A stretch of 64,000 bases of DNA from Bacillus subtilis (GCA_021733665.1 JAHREI010000001.1:806001-870000); one strand, 5' to 3'; positions 27,001 through 36,286 are shown, numbered from the stretch's first letter. Program-made: numbers and translations. Notes: generated by a model from the sequence alone, not told the origin.

Positions 27001-27426
27001 GCTGGTGCCGGCAATAAAACGATCAGCAGCAGAAACGCGTGCTGTTGTGTTCTGACGCGGAGCATCAGCCATGTGCATTTTTTCATTGATTGAAGCGGCG
27101 TGCCTCAGTTCAGTGCGGGCACGCAGGCGCTGCAGTTCATCGGCAATAGCGGACAGCGCCTCTTTATGCGGATGGTCGTCTGCGACGGGGTGCTGCTGGC
27201 GTGGCTGCTGTTGAACCGGGGCTTCGTGGCGCAGAAATTCTAACGCATCGGCTGTGGCGGTCTCTGAAAGCTCTGAACGGGAATGCTGGTGGTTTTCCGG
27301 TTCTTGTCTTTTACGCAGGTGATCTTCCAGCGCTGACAAGGTGCGGTTCAACTCATCAAGCGATGCAAGCGGACGGCGTTCACGACGCAGATTGAGATTA
27401 TCGAGAGGAGACCGCTGGTTGTTCAT
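24010..27426 (-). CDS. podJ: PodJ-like polar localisation protein with Sel1 repeats and peptidoglycan-binding domain
   Basis: An 1138-residue bitopic protein resembling the polar organiser PodJ. Seen: a long cytoplasmic region with coiled-coil heptads (residues about 20-480) rich in Glu, Arg and Gln, a low-complexity linker, a transmembrane helix at about 695-715 (KPLLLALGAVIIAATGLQLG), four Sel1-like repeats at about 860-1020 (ARALYEIGLRYTDGSGV and relatives), and a C-terminal PG_binding_1 domain (DGVMGSKTRQAIAAFQ) that would sit in the periplasm. This order matches PodJ of Caulobacter and Rhizobiales, which recruits pole-development factors. The start at 27426 (MNNQRSPLDNL) follows GAAGGTG; an ATG ten codons earlier has no ribosome site. 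The symbol rests on architecture. Confidence 0.82.
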   Translation of the reverse strand: MNNQRSPLDNLNLRRERRPLASLDELNRTLSALEDHLRKRQEPENHQHSRSELSETATADALEFLRHEAPVQQQPRQQHPVADDHPHKEALSAIADELQRLRARTELRHAASINEKMHMADAPRQNTTARVSAADRFIAGTSNFTSNTQQSPNTDAIMRRDFDELKRTVETLAREESLRRMSHRWDALDERFDNFEQQQFQKLTASQPVNIDPALETISARLDDLRHAVEQLPDSHSHSLRQLDERLDEISRAILASSYNRQPEQDHAVFNELDRRFADLTNHLDEQYRNNAHKTALNDDRFIQALESRLDHITRQVTEQTAALQAVPVAAPQADQQLMRNLEKQLSFITEQLSKPETLVPELAEIKPRLDVIERAIDINRDTVLSAAREAAEEAIRQVVDKGSARDTGFARQLADDLKALEALTRETDERNNRTFNRVHDTLLKIAERLGQIEQDSLQKPPHAEVSRPAVQPQHSNTGRYSNQFSIPEWGADAPQTTGNKDRSFSATLSPADAAIEAARAAVKSAANPVAEKARPEESIDAPESGARKSLLGGLAQAVRRSKPDTQAPAATDDFKIEASDLLELDTQAAATQPEVKSEEIRVDQTLAAMPDLNAIIRRVRDEQRNRGSDQSPSTGKSDLISAARRAAQVAADESGRIRDQEKNDGDLNEDITSDENRAAAADKPKRSLRKPLLLALGAVIIAATGLQLGNTYLNDSKETAAPQAADVSNIKTAAISTKPAVAEEVKATLPTVSTLDNAGYPSEQITPSVQITTLNQGTASEDAQPLGAREFPTQPLSSANPLAGSTQAIIKPVTINQPSAAPAIQPMPEALDNTPAQANPVKADTSDKLSAIPAIAKEVGPIALRNAAEAGDARALYEIGLRYTDGSGVTSDYKEAAKWYALSAERGFAPAQYRLGNFNEKGLGMPRDAAKATKFYEQAAAQGNASAMHNLAVLYAMGPAGQVNNDSAAKWFFKAAELGVKDSQYNLGILTAKGLGRAQSLEESYKWFALAAEAGDADAAEKRDQVAKSLKPEQLERAVNLTKLWKPKDMIEDANSVHIPDAWTDEKAMPTASVDMKKAIRNIQLILQKNGYDAGSADGVMGSKTRQAIAAFQKSNGMKPTGEVDQPLVEALLARNS

Positions 27427-27777
27427 CGCCGTTTTCACCTTCAAACTGTGCCCCATGGGAGTGGAGGCCGGTCAGATCATTCGTTTTGCTTTCCGCCTGC
27501 GAAGAATGCGGGCGCTGAAGCAAAACTTTTTGCCTCGCGATATTGAGAAATCACACGAAACACAGATTTTGCCGTAATCACACTTTTGTCGAAACGTGGT
27601 AAATAAGCGGTTAACGTTAGAGTTAATTATTAATTTTATATCGGATGGATAGTAGTTTCGCTGATGTTTTGGCAGCGTAAGTCTTACAAAACTGACGAAT
27701 GGTACTTCTGTAATAAGATGTATTCGAGTAATCGTGTTTAGAATAACGGTGACTGAAACGGCTTGAACAAATGAAAA
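27427..27777. other. Intergenic promoter region upstream of the PodJ-like gene
   Basis: AT-rich gap of about 350 bases between the porin-like gene's terminator and the PodJ-like start. No coding sequence or RNA was recognised. Confidence 0.5.
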
Positions 27778-27807
27778 AAAGCCCTGCCTCGTGAGAGGTA
27801 GGGCTTT
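27778..27807 (-). terminator. Rho-independent terminator of the Omp25/31-like gene
   Basis: A 13-bp stem (AAAGCCCTGCCTC/GAGGTAGGGCTTT, one G-T wobble) with a GTGA loop; on the minus strand it runs into T7. It lies 36 bases past the stop of the outer membrane protein gene. Confidence 0.93.
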
Positions 27808-27842
27808 CAGATCTTATTCGTGATCTTTAACAGATCAGACGA

Positions 27843-28589
27843 TTAGAACTTGTAGTTTACACCAATGCGAACTTCGCTCAGGTCAGTTTTGAAACGACGT
27901 TCGTTGAACTGATTTTTGTACGGGTCGGAAAGGGTTACGCCTTTCTTACCATAGTTGGAGTACAGGTATTCAGCTTTAACAGTCCAGTTGTCTGTAACTG
28001 CATATTCGAGGCCAGCACCAACAACATAACCAACGCGGGTCTTCGAGGCGCTATCCTCGAATTTTCCACCTGCTGCTTTGCCGCCGCAGCCATTGGTTGC
28101 TGATACACGTGCTGTGTCGCAACCGAGGCTATGTTTGGTTTCAGCAAAAGCGATACCACCGGTTACGTATGGCAGGAAGCGATCTGCTGCATAACCAAGA
28201 CGTGCACGAACTGTACCGTGCGTACCGATCTTATCTTCGCCGTAGTAAGAGTTGTACTGGCTGGTATCACGGCCATCCCAAGATTTTTTGATCTTACCGA
28301 AGGAGACATCAGCTTCAGCACCAAGAACGACATTGTTGTCAAACTGCCAGTTATAACCAGCCTGAATGCCACCAAAACCACCTTTTGGTTTCACTTTTGA
28401 TGCTTCTGGATTGTTGACATCATCCATTGATGCCCAACCGTAACCGGCATGCGCACCAAGATAACCACCGGTCCAGCTGAATGCTGAATATTCAACCGGT
28501 GCTGGTTCCGGAGCAGAAACGATTGCGTCTGCGGCAAATGCCTGACCGGACAGAACAGTCATGGCGAGAAGAGTTACGATTTTTTTCAT
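27843..28589 (-). CDS. Omp25/Omp31-family outer membrane protein
   Basis: A 248-residue eight-stranded barrel protein of the Brucella Omp25/Omp31 type. Seen: a signal peptide (MKKIVTLLAMTVLSGQAFA), the family N-terminus FSWTGGYLGAHAGYGW, alternating strands (GGIQAGYNWQFDNNVVLGAE, VRARLGYAADRFLPYVTGG, NWTVKAEYLYSNYG) and a terminal VRIGVNYKF ending in Phe. Two cysteines in an extracellular loop (CDTARVSATNGC) may form a disulfide, unusual for the family. The start at 28589 is preferred over an upstream in-frame ATG because it gives a proper signal peptide and has GGA upstream. Family members are abundant surface proteins linked to membrane integrity and host interaction. Confidence 0.9.
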   Translation of the reverse strand: MKKIVTLLAMTVLSGQAFAADAIVSAPEPAPVEYSAFSWTGGYLGAHAGYGWASMDDVNNPEASKVKPKGGFGGIQAGYNWQFDNNVVLGAEADVSFGKIKKSWDGRDTSQYNSYYGEDKIGTHGTVRARLGYAADRFLPYVTGGIAFAETKHSLGCDTARVSATNGCGGKAAGGKFEDSASKTRVGYVVGAGLEYAVTDNWTVKAEYLYSNYGKKGVTLSDPYKNQFNERRFKTDLSEVRIGVNYKF

Positions 28590-29065
28590 ATTCGAAATCC
28601 ATGAGTTAGAAACTTGAACTGACAATAGCGTGATAAAAATTAATGACCAACTATAAAACTAAGTTTAGAATTGGTTAATCTTTATTTGCGGATTTGCTGA
28701 AATATCTTTGTTTTTCAGAATCTTAATCGACTTAACATTTTGAAATCAAATTATTGAAGGAAAATCAAAATGTTAAATTATTCGCTCATTGATTAAAGTG
28801 AGATCGAGAAAAACGCTTTCGTTGTGATCGACAAATATATCCTTCGATTTCAAGGATTCGGTTGTTGCATAAATACATCGCTTTTAAAGCCCGGCTGTCA
28901 TTTTACCTGTGTGATTTGTGCATATTTACCGATGAAATGACTGCAGATTGGGAATCGTTTCCTGTCGAAGGGTGAGGAGAGCCTGTAAATCTGGGGTTTT
29001 TGATGTGAAATCTTTAACTCCTCAAGCCCAAAACACTTTTCAGTAAAATTTAGGTGCTTTGATTG
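28590..29065. other. AT-rich intergenic region
   Basis: About 475 bases upstream of the porin-like gene. No gene was recognised; it is likely to contain the promoter of that gene. Short minus-strand frames here lack coding character. Confidence 0.5.
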
Positions 29066-29093
29066 ATTTTGACGTTTACGCAAACGTCAAAAT
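29066..29093 (+). promoter_or_regulatory. Palindromic operator upstream of the beta-oxidation operon
   Basis: Perfect 12-bp inverted repeat, ATTTTGACGTTT (29066-29077) and AAACGTCAAAAT (29082-29093), separated by ACGC. A possible -35 TTGATT (29063) and -10 CAAAAT (29088) are 19 bases apart, the long spacing typical of MerR-type promoters. A related sequence lies before the nitronate monooxygenase gene. The binding protein is not in this window; a LiuR-like MerR regulator is inferred. Confidence 0.6.
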
Positions 29094-29420
29094 TTACTAG
29101 GCTGTATGATAAAGGTGCCGGATTTTCATCTGAGGTGTCATATTAAGGTCGGTTCTTGCGGAAATACGCATAATATAGCCACATAAGGTGATAGGCTGTA
29201 TTTTGATAAGCAGGAGCTGTGCGGCCAGCCGGAGAGGGGATGGTCAGCAGCAGCAGACTTTTTATGACAGAGAAGAGAATGGCACCACAGAATACGGCTC
29301 AGTCTGTGTTCTGAATGTTTGAATGAGGCAACATGCGGATAAGTGCGCCTGATGTTTCAGACGCCTTCATCCGATACCGGCAGAGCATTGTTCTGCCGTC
29401 GTCAAACTTGGAGGAAGTGC

Positions 29421-31214
29421 ATGCCAGTCTATCGCGCGCCGGTTCGGGATACGCAATTTATTCTCAATGATGTCTTGGGCGTACAGAGCCGCAATGATTT
29501 GCCGTCCTATGCGGAAATGAGCAGCGACACTGTTGAGGCTATTTTGCAGGAAGGCGCAAAGCTTGCCGAGCAGACCCTGTTCCCTGTCAATTATAGCGGT
29601 GACCGTGAGGGTTGCGAGCGCTTGGCCGATGCTTCCGTTAAGGTGCCGCAGGGTTTCAAAGAGGCCTATGATCAATATTGTGCCGGTGGCTGGGTAGGGC
29701 TGGCCGCACCGGAAAAATTTGGCGGTCAGGGACTTCCATATCTGCTTCATGCAGCTGTGGGTGAATATATGTCATCCGCCAATATGGCACTGATGATGTA
29801 TCCGGGGCTGACACAGGGCGCGATTGCCGCGATTATCACCCATGGTACTGACGAGCAAAAACAGACTTATCTGCCGAAGATGATTGAAGGGCGCTGGTCC
29901 GGCACCATGAACCTTACCGAGCCGCATTGTGGTACGGATTTAGGTTTGCTGCGTACCAAGGCTGTGCCGCAGGCGGATGGCTCCTACAAAGTTTCCGGCT
30001 CGAAGATTTTCATCTCTGCCGGTGAACACGGCATGACCGATAATATTATCCATCTGGTGCTAGCGCGTATTGAAGGCGCACCGGAAGGTAATAAAGGCAT
30101 TTCGCTGTTTATTGTGCCGAAATTCAATCTTGATGCCAATGGTGAGGTGGGCACACGCAATGGCGTGACCTGCGGTTCGATTGAAGAAAAGATGGGTATC
30201 CACGGCAACTCAACCTGTGTGATGAATTATGATGAGGCAACCGGTTTCCTGATTGGTGGTGAGAATAAAGGCCTGCGTGCCATGTTCACCATGATGAACG
30301 AAGCGCGTCTCGGCGTGGCATTGCAGGGACTGTCGATTGCTGAAACAGCCTATCAGAACGCAGCTGACTATGCCCGTGAGCGTTTACAGGGACGGGCGCT
30401 GACCGGTGCCGCCTATCCGGATAAAAAGGCTGATCCGATCATCGTACATCCGGATATCCGCCGCACATTAATGACCATTCGCGCTTTTAATGAAGCTGGC
30501 CGTGCGCTGTTGCTGTCCACTGCTTTGCAGTCTGATATTGCGCATTATAGCAGTGATGAAGCTACCCGCGAATTAGCCGATGATCATGTCGGCCTGTTGA
30601 CGCCGGTGCTGAAAGGTGTGCTGACCGATAAGGGCTTTGACCATGCGGTCATGGCGCAGCAGGTCTTTGGCGGTCATGGCTATATTGAAGAAAACGGCAT
30701 GAGCCAATATGTGCGCGATGCCCGTATTACCATGATCTATGAAGGTGCCAACGGTATTCAGGCACTGGATCTGGTGGGGCGCAAGCTGCCTGCCAATGGC
30801 GGTCGTGCCTTGATGGCCTATTTCAAGGAAATCGGCGATTTTTGTGAAGAAAACCGTGCTGATGAAGCAGTGTCCTTCTACACTAAACATCTGAAAAAAG
30901 GCCTGAATGACCTGCAAACTGCATCCATGTGGCTGATGCAGAATGCCATGGCTAAGCCGGATAATGCGGGCGCTGCCTCGACAGATTACATGCATCTCTT
31001 TGGTCTGGTCGCTTTCGGCTATATGTGGGCGAAAATGGTCAAGGCCGCACAGGCGAAGCTGAATGCCGGTGATGGTGACAAGGCCTATTATGAAACGAAG
31101 CTCGTCACAGCCCGTTTCTATATGGAGCGTATTATGCCGGAAACGCAGTTGCGCTTAGCGCGCATTCAGACGGGCGCCGACACACTGATGACACTGCCGG
31201 AAGATGCCTTCTAA
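29421..31214 (+). CDS. Acyl-CoA dehydrogenase with C-terminal extension
   Basis: A 597-residue FAD enzyme that oxidises acyl-CoA to enoyl-CoA in beta-oxidation. Seen: the N-terminal helical domain, the FAD-binding middle domain (TMNLTEPHCGTDLGLLRTKA), and the C-terminal helical domain with QQVFGGHGYIEENGMSQYVR and the expected catalytic glutamate in MIYEGANGIQ. A further C-terminal domain of about 120 residues is present, as in the long FadE/DmdC-type group. The start at 29421 (MPVYRAPVRDTQ) has GGAGGAA directly upstream; an in-frame GTG 26 codons earlier has no ribosome site. It is the first gene of the operon with thiolase and FadB. Dehydrogenation of 3-methylmercaptopropionyl-CoA is an alternative for close relatives. 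Confidence 0.92.
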   Translation: MPVYRAPVRDTQFILNDVLGVQSRNDLPSYAEMSSDTVEAILQEGAKLAEQTLFPVNYSGDREGCERLADASVKVPQGFKEAYDQYCAGGWVGLAAPEKFGGQGLPYLLHAAVGEYMSSANMALMMYPGLTQGAIAAIITHGTDEQKQTYLPKMIEGRWSGTMNLTEPHCGTDLGLLRTKAVPQADGSYKVSGSKIFISAGEHGMTDNIIHLVLARIEGAPEGNKGISLFIVPKFNLDANGEVGTRNGVTCGSIEEKMGIHGNSTCVMNYDEATGFLIGGENKGLRAMFTMMNEARLGVALQGLSIAETAYQNAADYARERLQGRALTGAAYPDKKADPIIVHPDIRRTLMTIRAFNEAGRALLLSTALQSDIAHYSSDEATRELADDHVGLLTPVLKGVLTDKGFDHAVMAQQVFGGHGYIEENGMSQYVRDARITMIYEGANGIQALDLVGRKLPANGGRALMAYFKEIGDFCEENRADEAVSFYTKHLKKGLNDLQTASMWLMQNAMAKPDNAGAASTDYMHLFGLVAFGYMWAKMVKAAQAKLNAGDGDKAYYETKLVTARFYMERIMPETQLRLARIQTGADTLMTLPEDAF

Positions 31215-31270
31215 GAACCGCTCAACAGCGCGCTTTGAAGGCTTATAAAGATTTGGGAGTTAATTGAACT

Positions 31271-32479
31271 ATGACAGACGCTTTTATTTATGATCATGTA
31301 CGCACACCGCGCGGACGCGGTAAAAAGGATGGCAGTTTGCATGAAGTGCCTGCCGTGCGCCTTGGTGCTAAAGTGCTGGAAGCTTTGCGTGATCGCAACG
31401 GCATTGATACTGCAAAAGTAGACGATATTATTTTCGGCTGTGTCGATCCGGTCGGTGAAGCCGGTGCGGTTATTCCGCGATCAGCGGCCTTTGAAGCCGG
31501 ATATGACTTCAAAGCACCGGGCATGCAGATTTCGCGTTTCTGCGCTTCCGGTCTTGATGCGGTTAATCTCGCTGCCGCTAAAATTGCAGGTGGTACAGAC
31601 GAACTGGTGATTGCCGGTGGCGTAGAAAGCATGTCCCGTGTCGGTATGGGAATGTCAGGCGGCGCTTGGTATATGGATCCGTCGGTCGGCTTCCCGGGAT
31701 GGTTCATGCCGCAGGGTGTTTCTGCCGATCTGATTGCCACCAAATATGGCTTCTCCCGTGAGGATGTGGATTCTTACGCGGTGGAAAGCCAGCGCCGTGC
31801 AGGCGAGAGCTGGAAAAAGGGTTACTTCAAAAACTCTGTCATTCCGGTGAAAGATGTCAATGGTCTGACCATTCTTGATCACGACGAGCATATGCGCCCG
31901 ACCACTGATCTTGCAGCTTTGTCCGGCCTTAATCCGTCTTTTGTGATGCCGGGGGAAATGGGCGGCTTTAATGCTGTCGGTATTCAGGCGCATCCGGAAG
32001 TTGAGACTATCAATCACGTTCACCATGCGGGTAACTCCTCAGGGATTGTCGATGGTGCGGCAGGTGTGCTGGTTGGTTCCAAACGTGCGGGTAAGATGCT
32101 GGATATCAAACCGCGCGCCCGTATCCGCGCTTTCACCAATATCGGTTCCGATCCGGCATTGATGCTGACAGGCCCTGTTGATGTGACAGAGAAACTGCTG
32201 GATCGCGCCAAGATGAAGCTCTCGGATATTGATCTGTTCGAGCTGAATGAAGCTTTCGCGGCAGTGGTACTGCGTTACATGCAGGCCTTTAATATTCCGC
32301 ATAGCAAGATCAATGTGAATGGCGGTGCGATTGCTATGGGGCACCCTCTGGGTGCAACCGGTGCGATGATCCTCGGCACTGTGCTTGATGAACTGGAGCG
32401 GCGTGATCTCAATACAGCACTGGTTACCCTGTGTATCGGTGCGGGTATGGGCACGGCAACCATCATTGAGCGTGTGTGA
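31271..32479 (+). CDS. fadA: Acetyl-CoA C-acyltransferase (thiolase)
   Basis: A 402-residue thiolase that cleaves 3-ketoacyl-CoA with CoA in the last step of beta-oxidation. Seen: the acyl-accepting cysteine in [12 protein letters not shown], the [12 protein letters not shown] segment, the histidine in [16 protein letters not shown] and the second catalytic cysteine in [15 protein letters not shown] precedes the ATG. It lies between the acyl-CoA dehydrogenase (56 bp upstream) and the FadB-type gene (14 bp downstream), so the three are almost certainly one transcript. A biosynthetic acetoacetyl-CoA role is less likely from context. Confidence 0.94.
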   Translation: MTDAFIYDHVRTPRGRGKKDGSLHEVPAVRLGAKVLEALRDRNGIDTAKVDDIIFGCVDPVGEAGAVIPRSAAFEAGYDFKAPGMQISRFCASGLDAVNLAAAKIAGGTDELVIAGGVESMSRVGMGMSGGAWYMDPSVGFPGWFMPQGVSADLIATKYGFSREDVDSYAVESQRRAGESWKKGYFKNSVIPVKDVNGLTILDHDEHMRPTTDLAALSGLNPSFVMPGEMGGFNAVGIQAHPEVETINHVHHAGNSSGIVDGAAGVLVGSKRAGKMLDIKPRARIRAFTNIGSDPALMLTGPVDVTEKLLDRAKMKLSDIDLFELNEAFAAVVLRYMQAFNIPHSKINVNGGAIAMGHPLGATGAMILGTVLDELERRDLNTALVTLCIGAGMGTATIIERV

Positions 32480-32493
32480 GGGAGGGTAGTCCA

Positions 32494-34710
32494 ATGACAA
32501 ATTACAAGAATTTCAAAGTTGAAACCGGCGCAGACGGTATTGCAGTTGTCACATGGAATATGCCTGACAAAAGCATGAATGTGCTGACCGAAGAAGTACT
32601 GACAGAGCTCGATAAGGTCATTGATCAGGTTGTGGCAGATGGCACGATTAAAGGCGCGGTGATCACATCGGGTAAGGATACATTCTCCGGTGGTGCCGAC
32701 CTCACCATGATGCAGGAAATGCTGGCGCGTTTCAAAGAAGAGCAGAAACAGGATGCTGACAAAGCTGTCCAGAACCTGTTTGACAATGTCGGACGTATGA
32801 CCGGCCTGTATCGTAAGCTGGAAACCTGCGGCAAACCTTGGGTATCTGCGATCAACGGTACCTGCATGGGCGGTGCGCTGGAACTGTCGCTGGCTTGTCA
32901 TGGCCGTGTGGTTTCCGATGCGGAAGGCGTGAAACTGGCGCTGCCGGAAGTCAAGGTCGGTCTGTTTCCGGGTGCCGGTGGTACGCAGCGTGTGCCGCGT
33001 CTGGTTAACAGCCAAGATGCGCTGCAGATGATGACCACCGGCTCGAGTCTGACCGCTGCCCGCGCCAAAGGCATGGGGCTGGTGCATGAAGTGGTACCAG
33101 CGAAGAAGCTGGTTGAAACGGCTAAAAAGATGATCCGCAACGGTTTGAAGCCGGTGCAGCCTTGGGATGAGAAGGGCTTTAAGCTGCCGGGTGGTGCGAT
33201 TTATTCCGCAGCCGGTGCCAATCTCTGGCCTGCGGCAACGGCTATTCTGCGCCGCGAAACTTCCGGCAATTATCCTGCAGCACTGACCATTCTCAAATGC
33301 GTTTATGAAGGTCTGCTGGTGCCGTTTGACACCGGTCTGAAGATTGAACAGCGCTATTTCACGCATATTCTGCAGACCACTGAAGCGCAGTCGATGATCC
33401 GCTCATTGTTCGTGTCCTTGCAGGAGTTGAACAAAGGCGCACGCCGCCCAGAAGGCATCAAACCAACCAAGTTCAAGAAAATCGGCGTAATCGGTGCCGG
33501 TTTCATGGGCGCGGGGATTGCCTATGTCACAGCCAAAGCCGGTATTCCGGTGGTGCTGATCGACCGCAATCTGGAAGCGGCAGAAAAAGGCAAAGCCCAT
33601 TCTGCTGATCTGATTGCCAAGGAAATGCAGAAAGGCCGGATGACGGCTGAGGACAAAGACAAGCTGCTGGCGCTGATTACACCTTCTGCCGATTATGCAG
33701 CGCTTGACGGTGCGGATATGGTGATCGAAGCCGTATTCGAAGATCGCGGTGTAAAACAGGCTGCGACCGAACAGGCGGAGGCCGTGCTGGGGCAAAATGC
33801 AGTCTTTGCTTCCAATACCTCAACGCTGCCGATTACCGGTCTTGCCAAGGTCTCGCAGCGTCCGAAAAACTTTATCGGCATCCATTTCTTCTCACCGGTT
33901 GACAAGATGATGCTGGTGGAAGTGATCATGGGTAAGAAAACCGGTGAAAAAGCGCTGGCAACCGCGTTGGATTATGTGCGTGCGATCAAGAAAACGCCGA
34001 TTGTCGTCAATGATACACGCGGTTTCTACGTCAATCGCTGTGTGCTGCGCTATATGTCTGAAGCCTATAATATGCTGGTGGAAGGTGTGCCGCCTGCAAT
34101 GATCGAAAATGCTGCCAAAATGGCCGGTATGCCGGTCGGGCCGCTGGCTCTCAATGACGAGACGGCGATTGATTTATCGCAGAAAATCCTCAAAGCCACG
34201 CTGGCTGATCTGGGTGACAAGGCCGTTGATCCGCGTCATGTCGAACTGGTCAATACGCTGGTGGATAAATATGACCGTCTTGGCCGCAAGAACGGCAAAG
34301 GCTTCTATGATTATCCGGCGCGGCCTGCCAAGAAACATCTGTGGCCTGAGCTTAAAACCCTTTATCCGCAGCAGGATCCGGACAAGATTGATGTGGAAGT
34401 GCTTAAACAGCGCTTCCTTGTTACTATTGCACTGGAAGCGGCACGCGTGATGGAGGAAGGCATTGTCACCGATCCGCGTGAGGCCGATGTCGGCTCCATT
34501 CTGGCCTTCGGCTTTGCGCCTTATACCGGCGGTACTTTGTCTTATATTGACGGCATGGGCGCGAAAGCTTTTGTCAAACTGGCGAAGAAGCTGCAGAAGG
34601 ATTACGGTGCGCAATTCAAGGCACCGAAACTGCTGACAGATATGGCTGACAGCGGTGAAACTTTCTATCAGCGTTTCAATCCGTATAAGCCTGCTGATAA
34701 GGCTGCCTGA
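32494..34710 (+). CDS. fadB: Multifunctional enoyl-CoA hydratase / 3-hydroxyacyl-CoA dehydrogenase
   Basis: A 738-residue fusion that hydrates enoyl-CoA and oxidises 3-hydroxyacyl-CoA. Seen: a crotonase domain at residues about 1-300 with the oxyanion-hole motifs [13 protein letters not shown] and [19 protein letters not shown], a catalytic-type glutamate in [18 protein letters not shown], then an NAD-binding domain starting [20 protein letters not shown] (about 332), [19 protein letters not shown], and two C-terminal 3HADH domains. The start at 32494 has GGGAGGG upstream. FadJ is an alternative name for this architecture. The operon ends at the terminator at 34737. Confidence 0.94.
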   Translation: MTNYKNFKVETGADGIAVVTWNMPDKSMNVLTEEVLTELDKVIDQVVADGTIKGAVITSGKDTFSGGADLTMMQEMLARFKEEQKQDADKAVQNLFDNVGRMTGLYRKLETCGKPWVSAINGTCMGGALELSLACHGRVVSDAEGVKLALPEVKVGLFPGAGGTQRVPRLVNSQDALQMMTTGSSLTAARAKGMGLVHEVVPAKKLVETAKKMIRNGLKPVQPWDEKGFKLPGGAIYSAAGANLWPAATAILRRETSGNYPAALTILKCVYEGLLVPFDTGLKIEQRYFTHILQTTEAQSMIRSLFVSLQELNKGARRPEGIKPTKFKKIGVIGAGFMGAGIAYVTAKAGIPVVLIDRNLEAAEKGKAHSADLIAKEMQKGRMTAEDKDKLLALITPSADYAALDGADMVIEAVFEDRGVKQAATEQAEAVLGQNAVFASNTSTLPITGLAKVSQRPKNFIGIHFFSPVDKMMLVEVIMGKKTGEKALATALDYVRAIKKTPIVVNDTRGFYVNRCVLRYMSEAYNMLVEGVPPAMIENAAKMAGMPVGPLALNDETAIDLSQKILKATLADLGDKAVDPRHVELVNTLVDKYDRLGRKNGKGFYDYPARPAKKHLWPELKTLYPQQDPDKIDVEVLKQRFLVTIALEAARVMEEGIVTDPREADVGSILAFGFAPYTGGTLSYIDGMGAKAFVKLAKKLQKDYGAQFKAPKLLTDMADSGETFYQRFNPYKPADKAA

Positions 34711-34736
34711 TCATTCATTTTTATCAACAGTCATAT

Positions 34737-34775
34737 AATGGCGCGGACATATCCGCGCCATTTTCGTTTTTATTG
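34737..34775 (+). terminator. Rho-independent terminator of the beta-oxidation operon
   Basis: AATGGCGCGGA (34737-34747) pairs with TCCGCGCCATT (34752-34762) around CATA and runs into TTCGTTTTTATT. Confidence 0.93.
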
Positions 34776-34833
34776 ATATTCTGATATAGGGAAAGGCTAC
34801 GAAGGTAAGGATTTTATTCCTTGGGATGGGCTG

Positions 34834-35112
34834 ATGTTTACCCATGAAGAACTCTGGTCAGCCATTGATATGGTGGCAAAACGGGCGCAACTGACGCCAT
34901 CTGGTCTGGCACGCCGTGCCGGTCTTGACCCGACGACATTTAATAAATCCAAACGCTTTTCCGCAGATGGCAGACCACGCTGGCCATCCACGGAGTCTCT
35001 GGCAAAAATTCTTGAGGTAACAGAGATCGATGTTATGACATTTGCACAATTGCTGGGCGGTGAACAAACCTCTGAGCGCACTCCCAAAAATGTGAAGCAG
35101 TTACCGGACTAA
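34834..35112 (+). CDS. Short HTH protein resembling the N-terminus of an S24-type repressor
   Basis: 92 residues consisting of an XRE-like HTH (AKRAQLTPSGLARRAGLDPT, then FNKSKRFSADGRPRWPSTES). From memory this matches the first third of Rhizobiales HTH regulators of about 220-240 residues that carry a C-terminal S24 peptidase/LexA-like domain. Here the protein stops after LPD and a dispersed repeat element begins about 40 bases later, so the peptidase-like domain is missing. It may still bind DNA as a short regulator, or be a remnant. There is no strong ribosome site; the start is the first ATG of the conserved HTH. Confidence 0.72.
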   Translation: MFTHEELWSAIDMVAKRAQLTPSGLARRAGLDPTTFNKSKRFSADGRPRWPSTESLAKILEVTEIDVMTFAQLLGGEQTSERTPKNVKQLPD

Positions 35113-35151
35113 ATTGCGCAAAAAACATAGAATGGTTTCAACGTTTCACTA

Positions 35152-35297
35152 TTACAGCGGTTCCAGTTAAGACTGAATCGTTGGAACCGCTGTAACTGTT
35201 TGTTTTTACGCATTATCCGACGCATCGCAGCAGGAAAAAATCAGTCCGGTGAACTGATTTTCCTGCGGAGGCGCTTCGCACTTTTGCTGGAAATGCT
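35152..35297 (-). repeat. Dispersed palindromic repeat, copy B
   Basis: Read on the minus strand it begins AGCATTTCCAGCAAAAGTG and ends with a 14-bp perfect inverted repeat (TTACAGCGGTTCCA/TGGAACCGCTGTAA, 35152-35165 and 35182-35195). The same start, an ATGCG(T/A)AAAA-type middle and the same GCGGTTCCA...CAGTC.TAACTGGA hairpin occur in copy A at 58134. Copy B also holds an inner hairpin (GCAGGAAAA...TTTTCCTGC, 35229-35266). Confidence 0.7.
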
Positions 35298-35357
35298 ATA
35301 ACTGAAGGTGTTCTATAACGCGCAGCACATAAAGCAGGACGATAAACAGGAGTAAGT

Positions 35358-36248
35358 ATGCGTAAACCGGCGACCCTTCGTACAATTTTGCCGCCGATCC
35401 TCGCCTTTGGTGTTGGAGCAACCCTGTTCGCTGCCTATGTCGCACCATTTTATGGCGCACTTGATCATGATGCCGGTAATGGCGATACAGCCATTGTTGT
35501 TGAGAATTTTGATCTGCCGGAAGATATGCTACCGGAACGATTGCCGTCCGGCACACTCGCGAATGAAGAGTCTAACACGGATAATCCTTTGCCGGATGCA
35601 TCAGGTGCCTTGCAGGATCAGCCATTGGAGCGTGTGGAACCACGCCCGCCATTGAGTGAGTTAGGTCTGGCAACGCCGGTGCAGGAAAAGCCTGAACCCG
35701 CGCCCGCCCCTGAGGATAAGGCCGCAGAAGGCGGTTTGTTTTACCGTCCTGTGGCTTTGGCTGCTGGCAGGCTTGCTGTCGGCAACCGCACGATTGAGCT
35801 GAACGGTATTGATATTGTTGAGCCGGATGCCTCTTGTGCCGATATTAACGGCGATGTCTGGCAATGTGGTATGCAGGCACGCACTGCATTTCGCTCATGG
35901 TTGCGCGGGCGTGCGATCAGTTGTGATCTGCAAGGCACTGATCCGCAAGAGGAACTGATCCGTACCAGCTGTACCTTGGCCGGAACTGACGTTGCCCGCT
36001 GGCTTGTTGAAAATGGCTGGGCGAGAGCGACGTTTGGCGGTCAATATGCTGATAGTCAGACACAGGCTGAGAAAATGCTGCTCGGTGTTTTTGGTCGCAA
36101 ACCTGTAACTGCAATGCCTGAGCCTTCCGGTGCTGCGCCGGAAACAATGACACCACTGTTCCCGCAAGATAATGCGGCACCTGAAGAAGCGGTGCCTGTA
36201 CAACCGGCCGCACCGGATTTGCCGTTTCCACCGGCACCCCAGCAGTAA
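35358..36248 (+). CDS. Membrane-anchored SNase-like (thermonuclease-fold) protein
   Basis: 296 residues. Seen: an N-terminal membrane anchor (residues about 8-30), a Pro/Glu-rich linker (to about 125), an SNase-like OB domain at about 130-235 (RTIELNGIDIVEPDASC, ARTAFRSWLRGR, DVARWLVENGWARAT), and a Pro/Ala-rich tail. The usual nuclease catalytic Asp/Arg/Glu set is not clearly present, so enzymatic activity is doubtful. Four cysteines in the domain may form disulfides, fitting a periplasmic location. AGGAG six bases before the ATG supports the start. The family fold is likely; the role is unknown. Confidence 0.78.
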   Translation: MRKPATLRTILPPILAFGVGATLFAAYVAPFYGALDHDAGNGDTAIVVENFDLPEDMLPERLPSGTLANEESNTDNPLPDASGALQDQPLERVEPRPPLSELGLATPVQEKPEPAPAPEDKAAEGGLFYRPVALAAGRLAVGNRTIELNGIDIVEPDASCADINGDVWQCGMQARTAFRSWLRGRAISCDLQGTDPQEELIRTSCTLAGTDVARWLVENGWARATFGGQYADSQTQAEKMLLGVFGRKPVTAMPEPSGAAPETMTPLFPQDNAAPEEAVPVQPAAPDLPFPPAPQQ

Positions 36249-36253
36249 ATACA

Positions 36254-36286
36254 AAAAAGCCGCGTTTCTGAGAAACGCGGCTTTTT
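36254..36286. terminator. Bidirectional terminator
   Basis: AAAAAGCCGCGTTTCT (36254-36269) and its exact complement (36271-36286) form a long stem flanked by A and T tracts, placed between the convergent SNase-like and lysS genes. Confidence 0.93.

Noticed and set aside
34834-35112. Prophage remnant indicated by a phage-repressor-like HTH
   Set aside because: No integrase, structural or lysis genes nearby; the flanks are core metabolic genes.
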